DNA of 30,319 nt. It comes from DASUPK01 sp036265435 (GTDB taxonomy: Bacteria; Actinomycetota; Thermoleophilia; Solirubrobacterales; 70-9). The position numbers and the translations under genes were made by a program. This document shows positions 15,370-22,374 of this stretch, one piece after another. The notes beneath the pieces were generated by a model. It saw only the letters and a list, made by a program, of their open reading frames with translations, did no database searches and was not told the DNA's origin. The DNA lies in NCBI GenBank assembly GCA_036265435.1, contig DATAPB010000202.1:1-30319 (forward strand), read 5' to 3'. Each line of letters starts with the position of its first letter. Position 1 is the stretch's first letter.

Positions 15370-16518
15370 GTGAGGATCACGCAGAGGGCGAAGGCCCTGG
15401 GACTGGGTGTCGTCGCCCTGGGCGCCGCGGTGGCGCTTGCGGCGTGCGGCGGCGGCGGCGGAATCGAAGGCGGTGGCAGTACCGAGAAGGTCGAGACGGT
15501 CAAGTACCAGCCGCCTCCCTCGGGCGACCTGACCGTCTCCAACTGGCCGCTCTACATCGACAAGAACACGGTGCCGAACTTCGAGCAGGCCACCGGGGTC
15601 AAGGTCGACTACATCGAGGACGTCAACGACAACCAGGAGTTCTTCGCCAAGATGCAGCCGCTGCTGTCGCAGGGACAGTCGGGCGGGCGGAGCATCATCG
15701 TCGTGACCGACTGGATGGCGCAGAAGATGCACGAGCTCGGCTACGTCCAGAACCTGGACAAGGCGGGGCTCCCGAACGTCACCGCCAACCTCCGGGACAA
15801 CCTCCAGCACCCGGACTTCGACCCGAACCGGGAGTACTCGGTGCCGTGGCAGAGTGGGATGACGGGGCTGATCGTGAACACGCAGCTCGCGCCGAACGTG
15901 CATTCGATCAACGACCTGTTCGACCCGCAGTACAAGGGCAAGGTCGAGATGCTCACCGAGTTGCGGGACACCGTGCCGCTGGTGATGAAGGCCGACGGCA
16001 TCGACCCGAACAAGGCCACCGAGCAGGACTGGCTGGACACGATCGACAAGCTCAAGCAGGCGGTCTCCTCCGGTCAGATCCGCCGCTTCACGGGCAACGA
16101 CTACACCCGCGACATGGCCAACGGCGACGTTGCGGCGATCATCGGGTGGTCGGGTGACGCGGTGCAGCTGCAGGCGGACAACCCGAACATCGAGTTCCGG
16201 ATGCCGACCGAGGGCTGCATCCTCTGGTCGGACAACATGGAGATCCCGGTCGGCGCGCCGAATCCGACGGCCGCCGAGGCCTTCATGAACTACGTCTATG
16301 ACCCGAAGAACCAGGCGCCCCTCGCGGCGTACAACAGCTACGTCACCCCGGTGGACGGGGTCCGGGAGGTCTTCAGGACCAGCAACCCGGACCTGGTGAA
16401 CGACCCGCTGATCTTCCCGACGGATGAGTTCACCGCCAAGTGCTCCACCCAGCCCAACCTCACGGGCCAGGAGGAGCAGACGGTGACGCGGGCGTTCGAG
16501 GGCGTCCTCAACGGCTGA
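15370..16518 (+). CDS. potD: Polyamine-type ABC transporter substrate-binding lipoprotein
   Basis: The GTG at 15370 is chosen because GAGGAGG lies 9 nt before it and the product then begins with a clean lipoprotein signal: a basic N-terminus, a hydrophobic core and LAAC (Cys26). Longer starts at 15325 and 15346 add an unlikely N-terminal extension. The mature 357 residues match the PotD/PotF class of solute-binding proteins, with NWPLYIDKNTVPNFEQATG near the start and segments such as YSVPWQSGMTGLIVN and GDVAAIIGWSGDAVQ. Anchored outside the membrane, it delivers substrate to the two permeases. Putrescine or spermidine is the likely ligand, but related members bind other compounds. Confidence 0.92.
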   Translation: MRITQRAKALGLGVVALGAAVALAACGGGGGIEGGGSTEKVETVKYQPPPSGDLTVSNWPLYIDKNTVPNFEQATGVKVDYIEDVNDNQEFFAKMQPLLSQGQSGGRSIIVVTDWMAQKMHELGYVQNLDKAGLPNVTANLRDNLQHPDFDPNREYSVPWQSGMTGLIVNTQLAPNVHSINDLFDPQYKGKVEMLTELRDTVPLVMKADGIDPNKATEQDWLDTIDKLKQAVSSGQIRRFTGNDYTRDMANGDVAAIIGWSGDAVQLQADNPNIEFRMPTEGCILWSDNMEIPVGAPNPTAAEAFMNYVYDPKNQAPLAAYNSYVTPVDGVREVFRTSNPDLVNDPLIFPTDEFTAKCSTQPNLTGQEEQTVTRAFEGVLNG

Positions 16519-16550
16519 GCTGAGTTGAGGGACGGCGGCGGAGACGGCTG

Positions 16551-17432
16551 ATGCGTAGCGAGCGCCTGGTCGCTCTCCGCCGCCGGCTCGTTCCCTACGG
16601 CCTGCTCGGGCCGGGGATCGGATGGCTGATCCTCTTCTTTGTCGTGCCCCTGTACTTCATGGGCCGCCTCTCCCTCGAGTCGGGGATTTTCCCGGAGTTC
16701 CACTTCGACTGGAACTTCGGGAACTACAGCGACGCGCTGAGCACCTATGACACGCAGTTCATCCGTGCGTTCGAGTACTCGGCCGTCGCGAGCGTCATCG
16801 CGCTGCTGATCGCGTACCCGCTCGCCTACGCGATCGCCTTCCGCGGGGGGCGCTGGAAGAACGCGATGTTGCTGGCCGTGATCGCGCCGTTCTTCACCAC
16901 CTACCTGATCCGGACACTGGCCTGGGAGACGATCCTCTCCGACAACGGCTTCGTCGTGAACACGCTGCAGACGCTCGGGCTGATCTCGAGCGATGGCCGC
17001 CTGCTGGCGACCACTCCGGCCGTGATCGCTGGCCTCACCTACAACTTCCTGCCCTTCATGATCCTGCCGATCTACGCCAGCCTCGAGCGGATGGACACCA
17101 GCCTGATCGAAGCGGCCAAGGATCTCTACGCCTCCTCGCGCAAGGCGTTCCTCAGGGTGACCTTGCCGCTCTCCATGCCCGGTGTCGTCGCCGGCACCCT
17201 GCTCACGTTCATCCCGGCCACCGGCGACTACATCAACGCACAGTTTCTCGGGGGCGCCCAGCAGCAGATGATCGGCAACGTCATCCAGTCTCTGTACCTG
17301 AAGCAGACCGACTATCCCGCCGCCGCTGCTCTCTCGTTCATCTTGATGGCCACCATGCTGCTGGTTGTCTTCATCTACATCCGCTTCGCCGGATCCGAGG
17401 CCTTGATGGGAGAGGAGGTTGAAAGACGCTGA
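16551..17432 (+). CDS. potB: Polyamine-type ABC transporter permease (PotB-like)
   Basis: A 293-residue inner-membrane permease with about six membrane segments, the first at about 18-37. The EAA loop that docks the ATPase is visible as EAAKDLYASSRKAFLRVTLP at about 187-206. Segments such as FFTTYLIRTLAWETILSDNG are characteristic of the PotB/PotH branch. The start is the ATG at 16551, 33 nt after the lipoprotein stop, with only a weak GGCGGAG upstream. It is coupled to the next permease by TGATG. Together with that protein it forms the transmembrane channel of the importer. Confidence 0.92.
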   Translation: MRSERLVALRRRLVPYGLLGPGIGWLILFFVVPLYFMGRLSLESGIFPEFHFDWNFGNYSDALSTYDTQFIRAFEYSAVASVIALLIAYPLAYAIAFRGGRWKNAMLLAVIAPFFTTYLIRTLAWETILSDNGFVVNTLQTLGLISSDGRLLATTPAVIAGLTYNFLPFMILPIYASLERMDTSLIEAAKDLYASSRKAFLRVTLPLSMPGVVAGTLLTFIPATGDYINAQFLGGAQQQMIGNVIQSLYLKQTDYPAAAALSFILMATMLLVVFIYIRFAGSEALMGEEVERR

Positions 17433-18304
17433 TGGAAGCGCACGCAGCGACCCTCCCCGCCCAGCGGCGGCTCTCGGCGCCCTCGCGCGTCTGGAAGTGG
17501 GTGCGCGAGAACGCGATCGTGGTCTACGGGATCGTCGCGATCATCTACATGCTGGTCCCGGTCGTCCTGATCGTCGTCTTCTCCTTCAACGACCCGGCGG
17601 GCAAGTTCAACTTCACCTGGCAGGGCTTCACCCTGTCCCACTGGGCGCACCCATTCGAGATCACCGAGCTCACGAACGCGCTGACGCTCAGCCTGCGGCT
17701 GGCCGCCCTGGCGACGGTGATCTCGACAATCCTGGGAACGATGGTCGCGCTCGCCCTGGTCCGCTACGACTTCTTCGGCCGGCGCGCCGCGAACTACCTG
17801 ATCGTCATTCCCACGGCCACGCCCGAGGTGGTACTCGGCGCCTCTCTGCTCTCCCTGTTCCTGATCTATGGCCTCCAGCTGGGGTTCACGACGCTTCTGC
17901 TCGCCCACGTGATGTTCTGCATCAGCTTCGTCGTCATCGTGGTCCGCTCCCGCCTGATCGGCTTCGATCGGAGCCTCGAGGAGGCCGCTCAGGATCTCGG
18001 CGCGGACCCGTTCACCACCTTCCGCAAGGTGACGCTGCCGCTGATCTGGCCGGGGATCATCGCGGGCGCCCTGCTCGCCTTCGCCCTCTCGATCGACGAC
18101 TTCGTGGTCTCCAACTTCACCGCGGGAACCGAGGTGACTTTCCCGCTCTACATCTTCGGGGCCGCCCAGCGCGGCATCCCGGTGCAGGTCTACATCATCG
18201 CGACCATGCTGTTCGCCCTGACCCTGGTCGCGATGGGATTCACCGTGTGGCAGCAGCGGCGCGCCGACCGGCTCGCCGCTGTGCGTCCTGAGCAGGAGGT
18301 TTGA
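17432..18304 (+). CDS. potC: Polyamine-type ABC transporter permease (PotC-like)
   Basis: A 290-residue permease pairing with the PotB-like protein. It has about six hydrophobic segments, the first at about 31-52, and an EAA loop (EAAQDLGADPFTTFRKVTLP at about 185-204). Segments such as FSFNDP and SIDDFVVSNFTAGT are typical of the PotC/PotI branch. The ATG overlaps the previous stop. The coding region runs straight into the RsbV-like gene: its stop is immediately followed by that gene's GTG, whose Shine-Dalgarno (AGGAGG, 18294-18299) lies within the last potC codons. Transport genes and stress-signalling genes therefore appear to form one transcript. Confidence 0.92.
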   Translation: MEAHAATLPAQRRLSAPSRVWKWVRENAIVVYGIVAIIYMLVPVVLIVVFSFNDPAGKFNFTWQGFTLSHWAHPFEITELTNALTLSLRLAALATVISTILGTMVALALVRYDFFGRRAANYLIVIPTATPEVVLGASLLSLFLIYGLQLGFTTLLLAHVMFCISFVVIVVRSRLIGFDRSLEEAAQDLGADPFTTFRKVTLPLIWPGIIAGALLAFALSIDDFVVSNFTAGTEVTFPLYIFGAAQRGIPVQVYIIATMLFALTLVAMGFTVWQQRRADRLAAVRPEQEV

Positions 18305-18709
18305 GTGACCTCCAATCGAGGTATTTCCGCCGGTGTGCGAACGGGGGAGCTTGCGCTCGAGCGGAAGGACTCAGGCTTGGCTGTACTCACGATCTCAGGC
18401 GAGCATGACCTCAGCACCGCGCCGAATCTTCGGCGGCGCCTCGACGGCCTGATCGAGGAGAGGGTCGCGACGGTCGTCGATCTGTCGCCCGCCACCTTCA
18501 TCGACTCGTCCATACTCGGCGTGATCCTGGATGGCCGCCGCCGGGCGGCCGAGGCCAGGATCGGCTTTGCCGTAGCCCGCTCCAACGGCTCGGACGCGGT
18601 CGACCGCGTTCTCGAGGTGACCGGGCTGCGCACCGAGCTTCCTGTGCACGCCCGCCGGGAGGAGGCCGTCACGGCGGCCTCGGGCAACTCGGGGAACTCG
18701 CCGCCGTGA
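18305..18709 (+). CDS. rsbV: STAS-domain anti-sigma factor antagonist (RsbV-like)
   Basis: A 134-residue STAS protein. The core runs from about 18 to 115, with LTISGEHDLSTAPNLRRRL and the phosphorylation motif FIDSSILG, whose serine is the usual target of the partner kinase. In the known partner-switch, the unphosphorylated antagonist binds the anti-sigma kinase and frees the sigma factor. The C-terminus is a Ser/Gly/Asn-rich tail. The GTG start has a consensus AGGAGG 5 nt upstream. It is coupled by GTGA to the RsbW-like gene that follows, and the cognate sigma factor is encoded convergently just beyond. Its position at the end of a polyamine uptake operon is unusual. Confidence 0.9.
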   Translation: MTSNRGISAGVRTGELALERKDSGLAVLTISGEHDLSTAPNLRRRLDGLIEERVATVVDLSPATFIDSSILGVILDGRRRAAEARIGFAVARSNGSDAVDRVLEVTGLRTELPVHARREEAVTAASGNSGNSPP

Positions 18710-19521
18710 CCGCACGCGAGCTCCGGCTGACGCTGCCCGCGACTGCGGAGAACGTCATCGTGGTGCGCCAGGCGGTCGCCGGCCTCGGCGAGGCCCTCGG
18801 TCTATCCGCCCCGCGGGTCGCGGACCTGAAGACAGTCGTCAGCGAGGCCTGCAACAACGTCGTCCTGCACGCATACGTGGGCGAGCCCGGGCCGCTCGAG
18901 GTGACCGCCGAGCCGCACTCGGGCGAGCTCGAGATCCAGGTGGCCGACCACGGCAAGGGCTTCCAGCCGCGCGCCAACGAGGGCGATCCGTCTCTCGGCC
19001 TCGGCCTTCCCCTGATCGCGGCCCTCTCCGACAGCTTCGAGATCAGCGGCGGCGCCGGCGAGGGCAGCCGTACCACCATCCGCTTCGCCTATGACTCGCC
19101 CGAGCCGAGCAGCAACGGTAATGGCGCGACCGCCGAGGCCCCGGAGATGCTCGAGATGGCGATCACCCCCGGCGAGCTGGTCAAGCCGGTGTTGGCGAGG
19201 GTGATCGGCGCCCTCGCCGCCCGGGCGGAGTTCTCGGTCGATCGTCTCGCCGACACAGTCCTGCTCGGCGACGCGGTCTCCTCATCGGGCGGTGGCAACT
19301 TCACGGACGGGCGCGTGGGCATCACCATCAAGGACGGAGACGGCACCCTCGACGTGCGCGTCGGCCCGCTCGTCGCCGGCGCCGGAGAGCGGCTCCTGAG
19401 CGAGATGGAGCTGCCGGGCACCGGCTCGCTCCGGACACTGACCAGCAGGATGGAGGTCACGACGGGCACAACCGCCGATGGCGAGACGGCCGAGTTCCTC
19501 GAGTTCGAGGTCACGAGCTAG
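18706..19521 (+). CDS. rsbW: RsbW-like anti-sigma factor kinase with extra C-terminal domain
   Basis: A 271-residue protein, much longer than the usual anti-sigma kinase of about 140-160 residues. Residues about 1-130 are a complete GHKL-type ATPase: N-box SEACNNVVLHAY at 46-57, G1 box VADHGKGF at 79-86, and G2 box SLGLGLPLI at 96-104. This domain should bind the sigma factor and phosphorylate the STAS protein. After an acidic Ser/Asn linker (about 131-150) comes a second region (about 155-270) whose order of helices and strands resembles another ATPase domain but lacks N-box asparagines and the glycine-rich boxes. It may be a degenerate duplicate that senses or stabilises. It is coupled to rsbV by GTGA, and its stop lies 9 bp from the convergent sigma gene's stop. 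Confidence 0.88.
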   Translation: MTARELRLTLPATAENVIVVRQAVAGLGEALGLSAPRVADLKTVVSEACNNVVLHAYVGEPGPLEVTAEPHSGELEIQVADHGKGFQPRANEGDPSLGLGLPLIAALSDSFEISGGAGEGSRTTIRFAYDSPEPSSNGNGATAEAPEMLEMAITPGELVKPVLARVIGALAARAEFSVDRLADTVLLGDAVSSSGGGNFTDGRVGITIKDGDGTLDVRVGPLVAGAGERLLSEMELPGTGSLRTLTSRMEVTTGTTADGETAEFLEFEVTS

Positions 19522-19530
19522 CCGGTCCGG

Positions 19531-20355
19531 TTACCCCTCCTCAGGTATCCGCTGCCTGAGCTTCTCGATCGTCGCCCGCAGGATGCGCGAGACGTGCATC
19601 TGCGACACGCCCACCTGCTCCGCGATCTCGCTCTGCGTCAAGTCCTCGACGAAGCGCAGGTGAAGGACCTTCCGGTCCCGCTCCGAGATCTCCTCGAGCA
19701 CCGGACCGATCGCCTCGCCGTACTCGACGGTGTCGAAGGAGAGGTCCTCCTCTCCGATCCGGTCCCGCAGCGGCGCCGGCTCATCGCCGTCACCGGTCGT
19801 CGAGGTCGCGTCGAGCGAGACGGCGTGGTGTCCCTGGGCGGCGTGCATGGCCTCCAGCACCTCCTCATCGCTGGCCTCGATGCGCTGGCCGATCTCATGA
19901 ACGGTGGGGGAGTGTCCGAGCTTGGCCGGCAGCTCTGCCATCGCGCGCTCGACCTTCAGGATGCGCTCCTGGATGTCGCGCGGAACGTGCACGGACCAGC
20001 CCCGGTCCCGGAAATGGCGCTTCAGCTCGCCGAGGATCGTCGGGACGGCGAAGGTGGAGAAGGCGGTTCCGCGTTCGGGATCGAAGCGGTCGATGGCCTT
20101 CACCAGACCGACGCTCGCGACCTGGACCAGATCGTCGAAGGGCTCCGCCCCGCCGGCATAGCGTCCAGCCAGCCGTCTCGCCAGAGGCATGAATCTGTCG
20201 ACGAGCTCCTCGCGGACGATCGGTGAGTTGTCCTGGGCGTAGCGCTCCAGAAGCCGGCGCTCGCCGAGAAGCTGCTCCTCCGGTCCGGGAGAGGGCGTCT
20301 GGTTCATCTCGCTGTCGGCCAAGGCAGTTCTGTCATTCGTCGGCGACCTCGGCAT
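19531..20355 (-). CDS. SigB/SigF/SigG-family RNA polymerase sigma factor
   Basis: A sigma-70 group 3 factor of about 274 residues from the ATG at 20355 (an ATG at 20307 is an alternative; the still longer frame would overlap the promoter and is rejected). Region 2 includes FMPLARRLAGRY and the core-binding/-10 recognition stretch around FDDLVQVASVGLVKAIDRF at 73-91. Region 3 follows, and region 4 carries the helix-turn-helix LTQSEIAEQVGVSQMHVSRI at 239-258. Factors of this group control general stress or developmental genes and are held inactive by RsbW-type kinases, here encoded convergently. A GTTT-N17-GGGTAG promoter lies about 55 nt upstream, matching what this sigma class itself recognises, so it probably drives its own gene. 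Confidence 0.92.
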   Translation of the reverse strand: MPRSPTNDRTALADSEMNQTPSPGPEEQLLGERRLLERYAQDNSPIVREELVDRFMPLARRLAGRYAGGAEPFDDLVQVASVGLVKAIDRFDPERGTAFSTFAVPTILGELKRHFRDRGWSVHVPRDIQERILKVERAMAELPAKLGHSPTVHEIGQRIEASDEEVLEAMHAAQGHHAVSLDATSTTGDGDEPAPLRDRIGEEDLSFDTVEYGEAIGPVLEEISERDRKVLHLRFVEDLTQSEIAEQVGVSQMHVSRILRATIEKLRQRIPEEG

Positions 20356-20410
20356 TCGTGGCTGTCTCGCCCCTTGGGAACGCCGAGGTCCGGCCGCCCA
20401 CCTACCGTAG

Positions 20411-20437
20411 CTACCCGATGCGACCGGGTTCGCAAAC
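20411..20437 (-). promoter_or_regulatory. SigB/SigF-type promoter for the sigma factor gene
   Basis: On the minus strand GTTT (20437-20434) and GGGTAG (20416-20411) are 17 nt apart, matching the GTTT-N15-17-GGGTA pattern known for SigB/SigF promoters. Transcription would start near 20404, leaving about a 50-nt leader before the ATG at 20355. It implies positive autoregulation. Confidence 0.6.
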
Positions 20438-20521
20438 AGCCGTTTTCGCGGGGACAACGGGCGGCCGCAAACGTGGGGTTTCCGGAAAAAGCCGCTGAGA
20501 GCGAATTTCGCGCGCACTTGC

Positions 20522-20547
20522 GTTTATTGGGGTATACGGAGGGGTAC
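20522..20547 (+). promoter_or_regulatory. SigB/SigF-type promoter facing the structured region
   Basis: GTTT at 20522-20525 and GGGTAC at 20542-20547 are separated by 16 nt, again the SigB/SigF pattern, on the plus strand. An overlapping GGGTAT at 20530-20535 has no matching -35. Transcription would begin around 20553-20556, just before the first hairpin. Confidence 0.55.
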
Positions 20548-20552
20548 TCTGT

Positions 20553-20760
20553 GCTTTGAGTCGAGGCAGCGGGCGGGCGTTCGGAGACCCCCTACTCCGG
20601 CGCCCGCCCACATATTCAGATGCCTCGCCTCCGCCGAGTTTCAGCCTCGGCGCAGGCGGGCGGAAAGGGCGGCCGGTTTCCTTCTCCCCCTGGCCGTCCT
20701 TCCCCGCCTTGTCCAGCGGCCATCAGGGCGCTCCATTTTGAGCGAGGGGCCAAGCCCCGA
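20553..20760 (+). ncRNA. Candidate structured small RNA or leader with C-rich loops (6C-like)
   Basis: About 200 nt without a credible gene but with successive hairpins. At 20571-20609, a 9-bp plus 5-bp stem carries the loop ACCCCCTA. At 20628-20656, a 7-bp stem extends with flanking pairs. At 20670-20696, a 5-bp stem has a long loop containing TCCCCCT. At 20729-20744, a 5-bp stem has a T-rich loop, followed directly by GGGGC-CAA-GCCCC (20746-20758). Two hairpins exposing CCCCCT recall the actinobacterial 6C small RNA, which has C-runs in two loops. Each run here has five Cs rather than six, so the match is loose. It starts just after a SigB/SigF-type promoter. It could instead be a long leader of the aldehyde dehydrogenase gene. 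Confidence 0.4.
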
Positions 20761-20816
20761 GCGGTTATGTGTGGCGGCCGCCGTGGCCGCGACTGATGGC
20801 GAAGCCGTCAGCCGAA

Positions 20817-20822
20817 TACGAT
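20817..20822 (+). promoter_or_regulatory. Candidate -10 box (TACGAT) for leaderless aldehyde dehydrogenase gene
   Basis: TACGAT ends 6 nt before the ATG at 20829, so transcription would start at the A of the start codon. No Shine-Dalgarno precedes that ATG, which fits a leaderless message. Confidence 0.4.
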
Positions 20823-20828
20823 CGCCTC

Positions 20829-22328
20829 ATGGCCGACCTCGAGACGCGATTGCTGATCGACGGAGAGCAGGTCGAGGGGCAGGGCGACGCGCTCGACATC
20901 GAGAACCCCTACTCCGAGGAGACGATCGCGACCGTCGGCGCCCCCAGCGACGATCAGCTGGACGCCGCAATCGCCGCCGCCCGAGAGGCCGCTCGCAACT
21001 GGGCCCGCACGCCGGCGGTCGAGCGAGGCGAGATGCTGCACGAGGTCGCCAACCGACTCCGGTCGCGAACCGACGAGCTCGCCGAGGTCATGACCCTGGA
21101 GGGCGGCAAGCCGCTCGTCGAGAACTCGGATGAGGTCGGTTGGACCGCAGCCTGCTTCGACTACTACGCCGAGATCGGCCGCGACTCGGCCGGGCGCGTC
21201 ATTCCACCGATCGAGTCGAGCCAGCTCAGCCTCGTCCTCAAGGAGCCGCTGGGCGTGGTCGGCTGCATCGTGCCCTGGAACTATCCGCTGCTCCTGCTCG
21301 CCTGGAAGCTGGCTCCGGCGCTCGCGGCGGGCAACGCCGTGGTCGGCAAGCCATCCGAGCTGACGCCGCTCTCCACGCTGATGCCGGCACCCTGCTTCGA
21401 CCACCTGCCGGCCGGCGTGGTCAACCTGATCGCCGGCGGCCCAGAGGTGGGCGCCGGAATCACCGGCGACACCCGGGTGGACGGCGTCGCTTTCACCGGC
21501 TCGGTCGCGACCGGCAAGAAGGTGGCGCAGGCCTGCGTCGATCGGATCGCGAGGGTGAACCTCGAGATGGGCGGCAAGGACCCCTTCATCGTCTGCTCCG
21601 ACGTCGCCGACCGGATCGACGTCGCGGCGAAAGGCGGCGCCTGGGCCGCGTTCCTCAACTCCGGGCAGGTCTGCACCTCCGCGGAACGTTTCTACGTTCT
21701 GGACGACGTCTACGACGACTACCTGAACGCGTTCGTGGACTACACGCGCAGCCTCGTGATCGGCGACCCGATGCAGAGCGACACCGACATCGGCCCGATG
21801 GTCTCGGCCGATCAGCGCCGCAAGGTGGCCGACCAGGTGGAGGCGGCCGTCGGCGCGGGCGCCGAGGTGGTGGTCGGCGGCGACTCGGGCGGCCAGGAAC
21901 GCGGCCACTTCTTCTCGCCGGCAGTGGTCACGGGCGCGCCGGCGGAGACCGACCTGCTCAGCGTGGAGACCTTCGGCCCGGTGGCGCCCCTCGTCCGCGT
22001 GAAGAGCCTCGACGAGGCGATCGAGCTCGCCAACTCGACGCCGTACGGGCTCGGGGCCAACATCTACACCGAGGACTTCAAGACGATTCTGCGCTGCATG
22101 CGCGAGGTGAAGGCCGGGACGGTCTGGTTCAACGACCCGCTCACCGACAACGACGCGGGGCCCTTTGGCGGCTTCAAGCAGTCGGGGCTGGGACGCGAGC
22201 TGGGCCGGGAGGGGCTGGAGGCCTTCCAGGAGACCAAGCATGTCCACATCGAGAGCGAGGTCGCCCCGAAGGAGTGGTGGTACCCGTACTCGCAGTACGC
22301 CGGGGGCGAGCCCCCGCACGGAGCCTGA
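20829..22328 (+). CDS. NAD-dependent aldehyde dehydrogenase (second copy)
   Basis: A 499-residue aldehyde dehydrogenase. The ATG at 20829 gives the usual family N-terminus (LLIDGEQVEG); a longer frame from 20769 adds an atypical extension. Key features are VPWNYP (Asn151), VVGKPSE (Lys174), GSVATGK at 224-230, LEMGGKD with Glu246, and NSGQVC with Cys282. By eye it is only moderately similar to the aldehyde dehydrogenase at 6945-8417, so it is not a recent duplicate. It lies beside the arginine/putrescine-type trio, which suggests oxidation of an aminoaldehyde or betaine-type aldehyde. The C-terminal tail (PKEWWYPYSQY) is aromatic and unusual. It appears to have its own promoter and is separated by 46 bp from the decarboxylase gene. 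Confidence 0.9.
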   Translation: MADLETRLLIDGEQVEGQGDALDIENPYSEETIATVGAPSDDQLDAAIAAAREAARNWARTPAVERGEMLHEVANRLRSRTDELAEVMTLEGGKPLVENSDEVGWTAACFDYYAEIGRDSAGRVIPPIESSQLSLVLKEPLGVVGCIVPWNYPLLLLAWKLAPALAAGNAVVGKPSELTPLSTLMPAPCFDHLPAGVVNLIAGGPEVGAGITGDTRVDGVAFTGSVATGKKVAQACVDRIARVNLEMGGKDPFIVCSDVADRIDVAAKGGAWAAFLNSGQVCTSAERFYVLDDVYDDYLNAFVDYTRSLVIGDPMQSDTDIGPMVSADQRRKVADQVEAAVGAGAEVVVGGDSGGQERGHFFSPAVVTGAPAETDLLSVETFGPVAPLVRVKSLDEAIELANSTPYGLGANIYTEDFKTILRCMREVKAGTVWFNDPLTDNDAGPFGGFKQSGLGRELGREGLEAFQETKHVHIESEVAPKEWWYPYSQYAGGEPPHGA

Positions 22329-22360
22329 GGCGGCGAAGGCGCGCGGAGAGGGCGCGCAAA

Positions 22361-22366
22361 TAGACT
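22361..22366 (+). promoter_or_regulatory. Candidate -10 box (TAGACT) for leaderless decarboxylase operon
   Basis: TAGACT lies 8 nt before the ATG at 22375, with no Shine-Dalgarno between. The same hexamer serves the lipoprotein gene at 4426. It would let the three-gene operon be expressed apart from the preceding aldehyde dehydrogenase. Confidence 0.4.
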
Positions 22367-22374
22367 CGCCACGG

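Noticed and set aside
20356..20517. N-terminal extension of the sigma factor
   Set aside because: It would include the GTTT-N17-GGGTAG promoter region, and the extra residues do not resemble sigma region 1 or 2.
20530..20535. GGGTAT as a separate SigB/SigF -10 box
   Set aside because: No GTTT lies 15-17 nt upstream of it; the overlapping GGGTAC at 20542-20547 does have one.
20808..22319. Long minus-strand frame opposite the second aldehyde dehydrogenase
   Set aside because: Antisense shadow with His/Val/Gly-rich low-information sequence; the sense strand encodes a complete aldehyde dehydrogenase.
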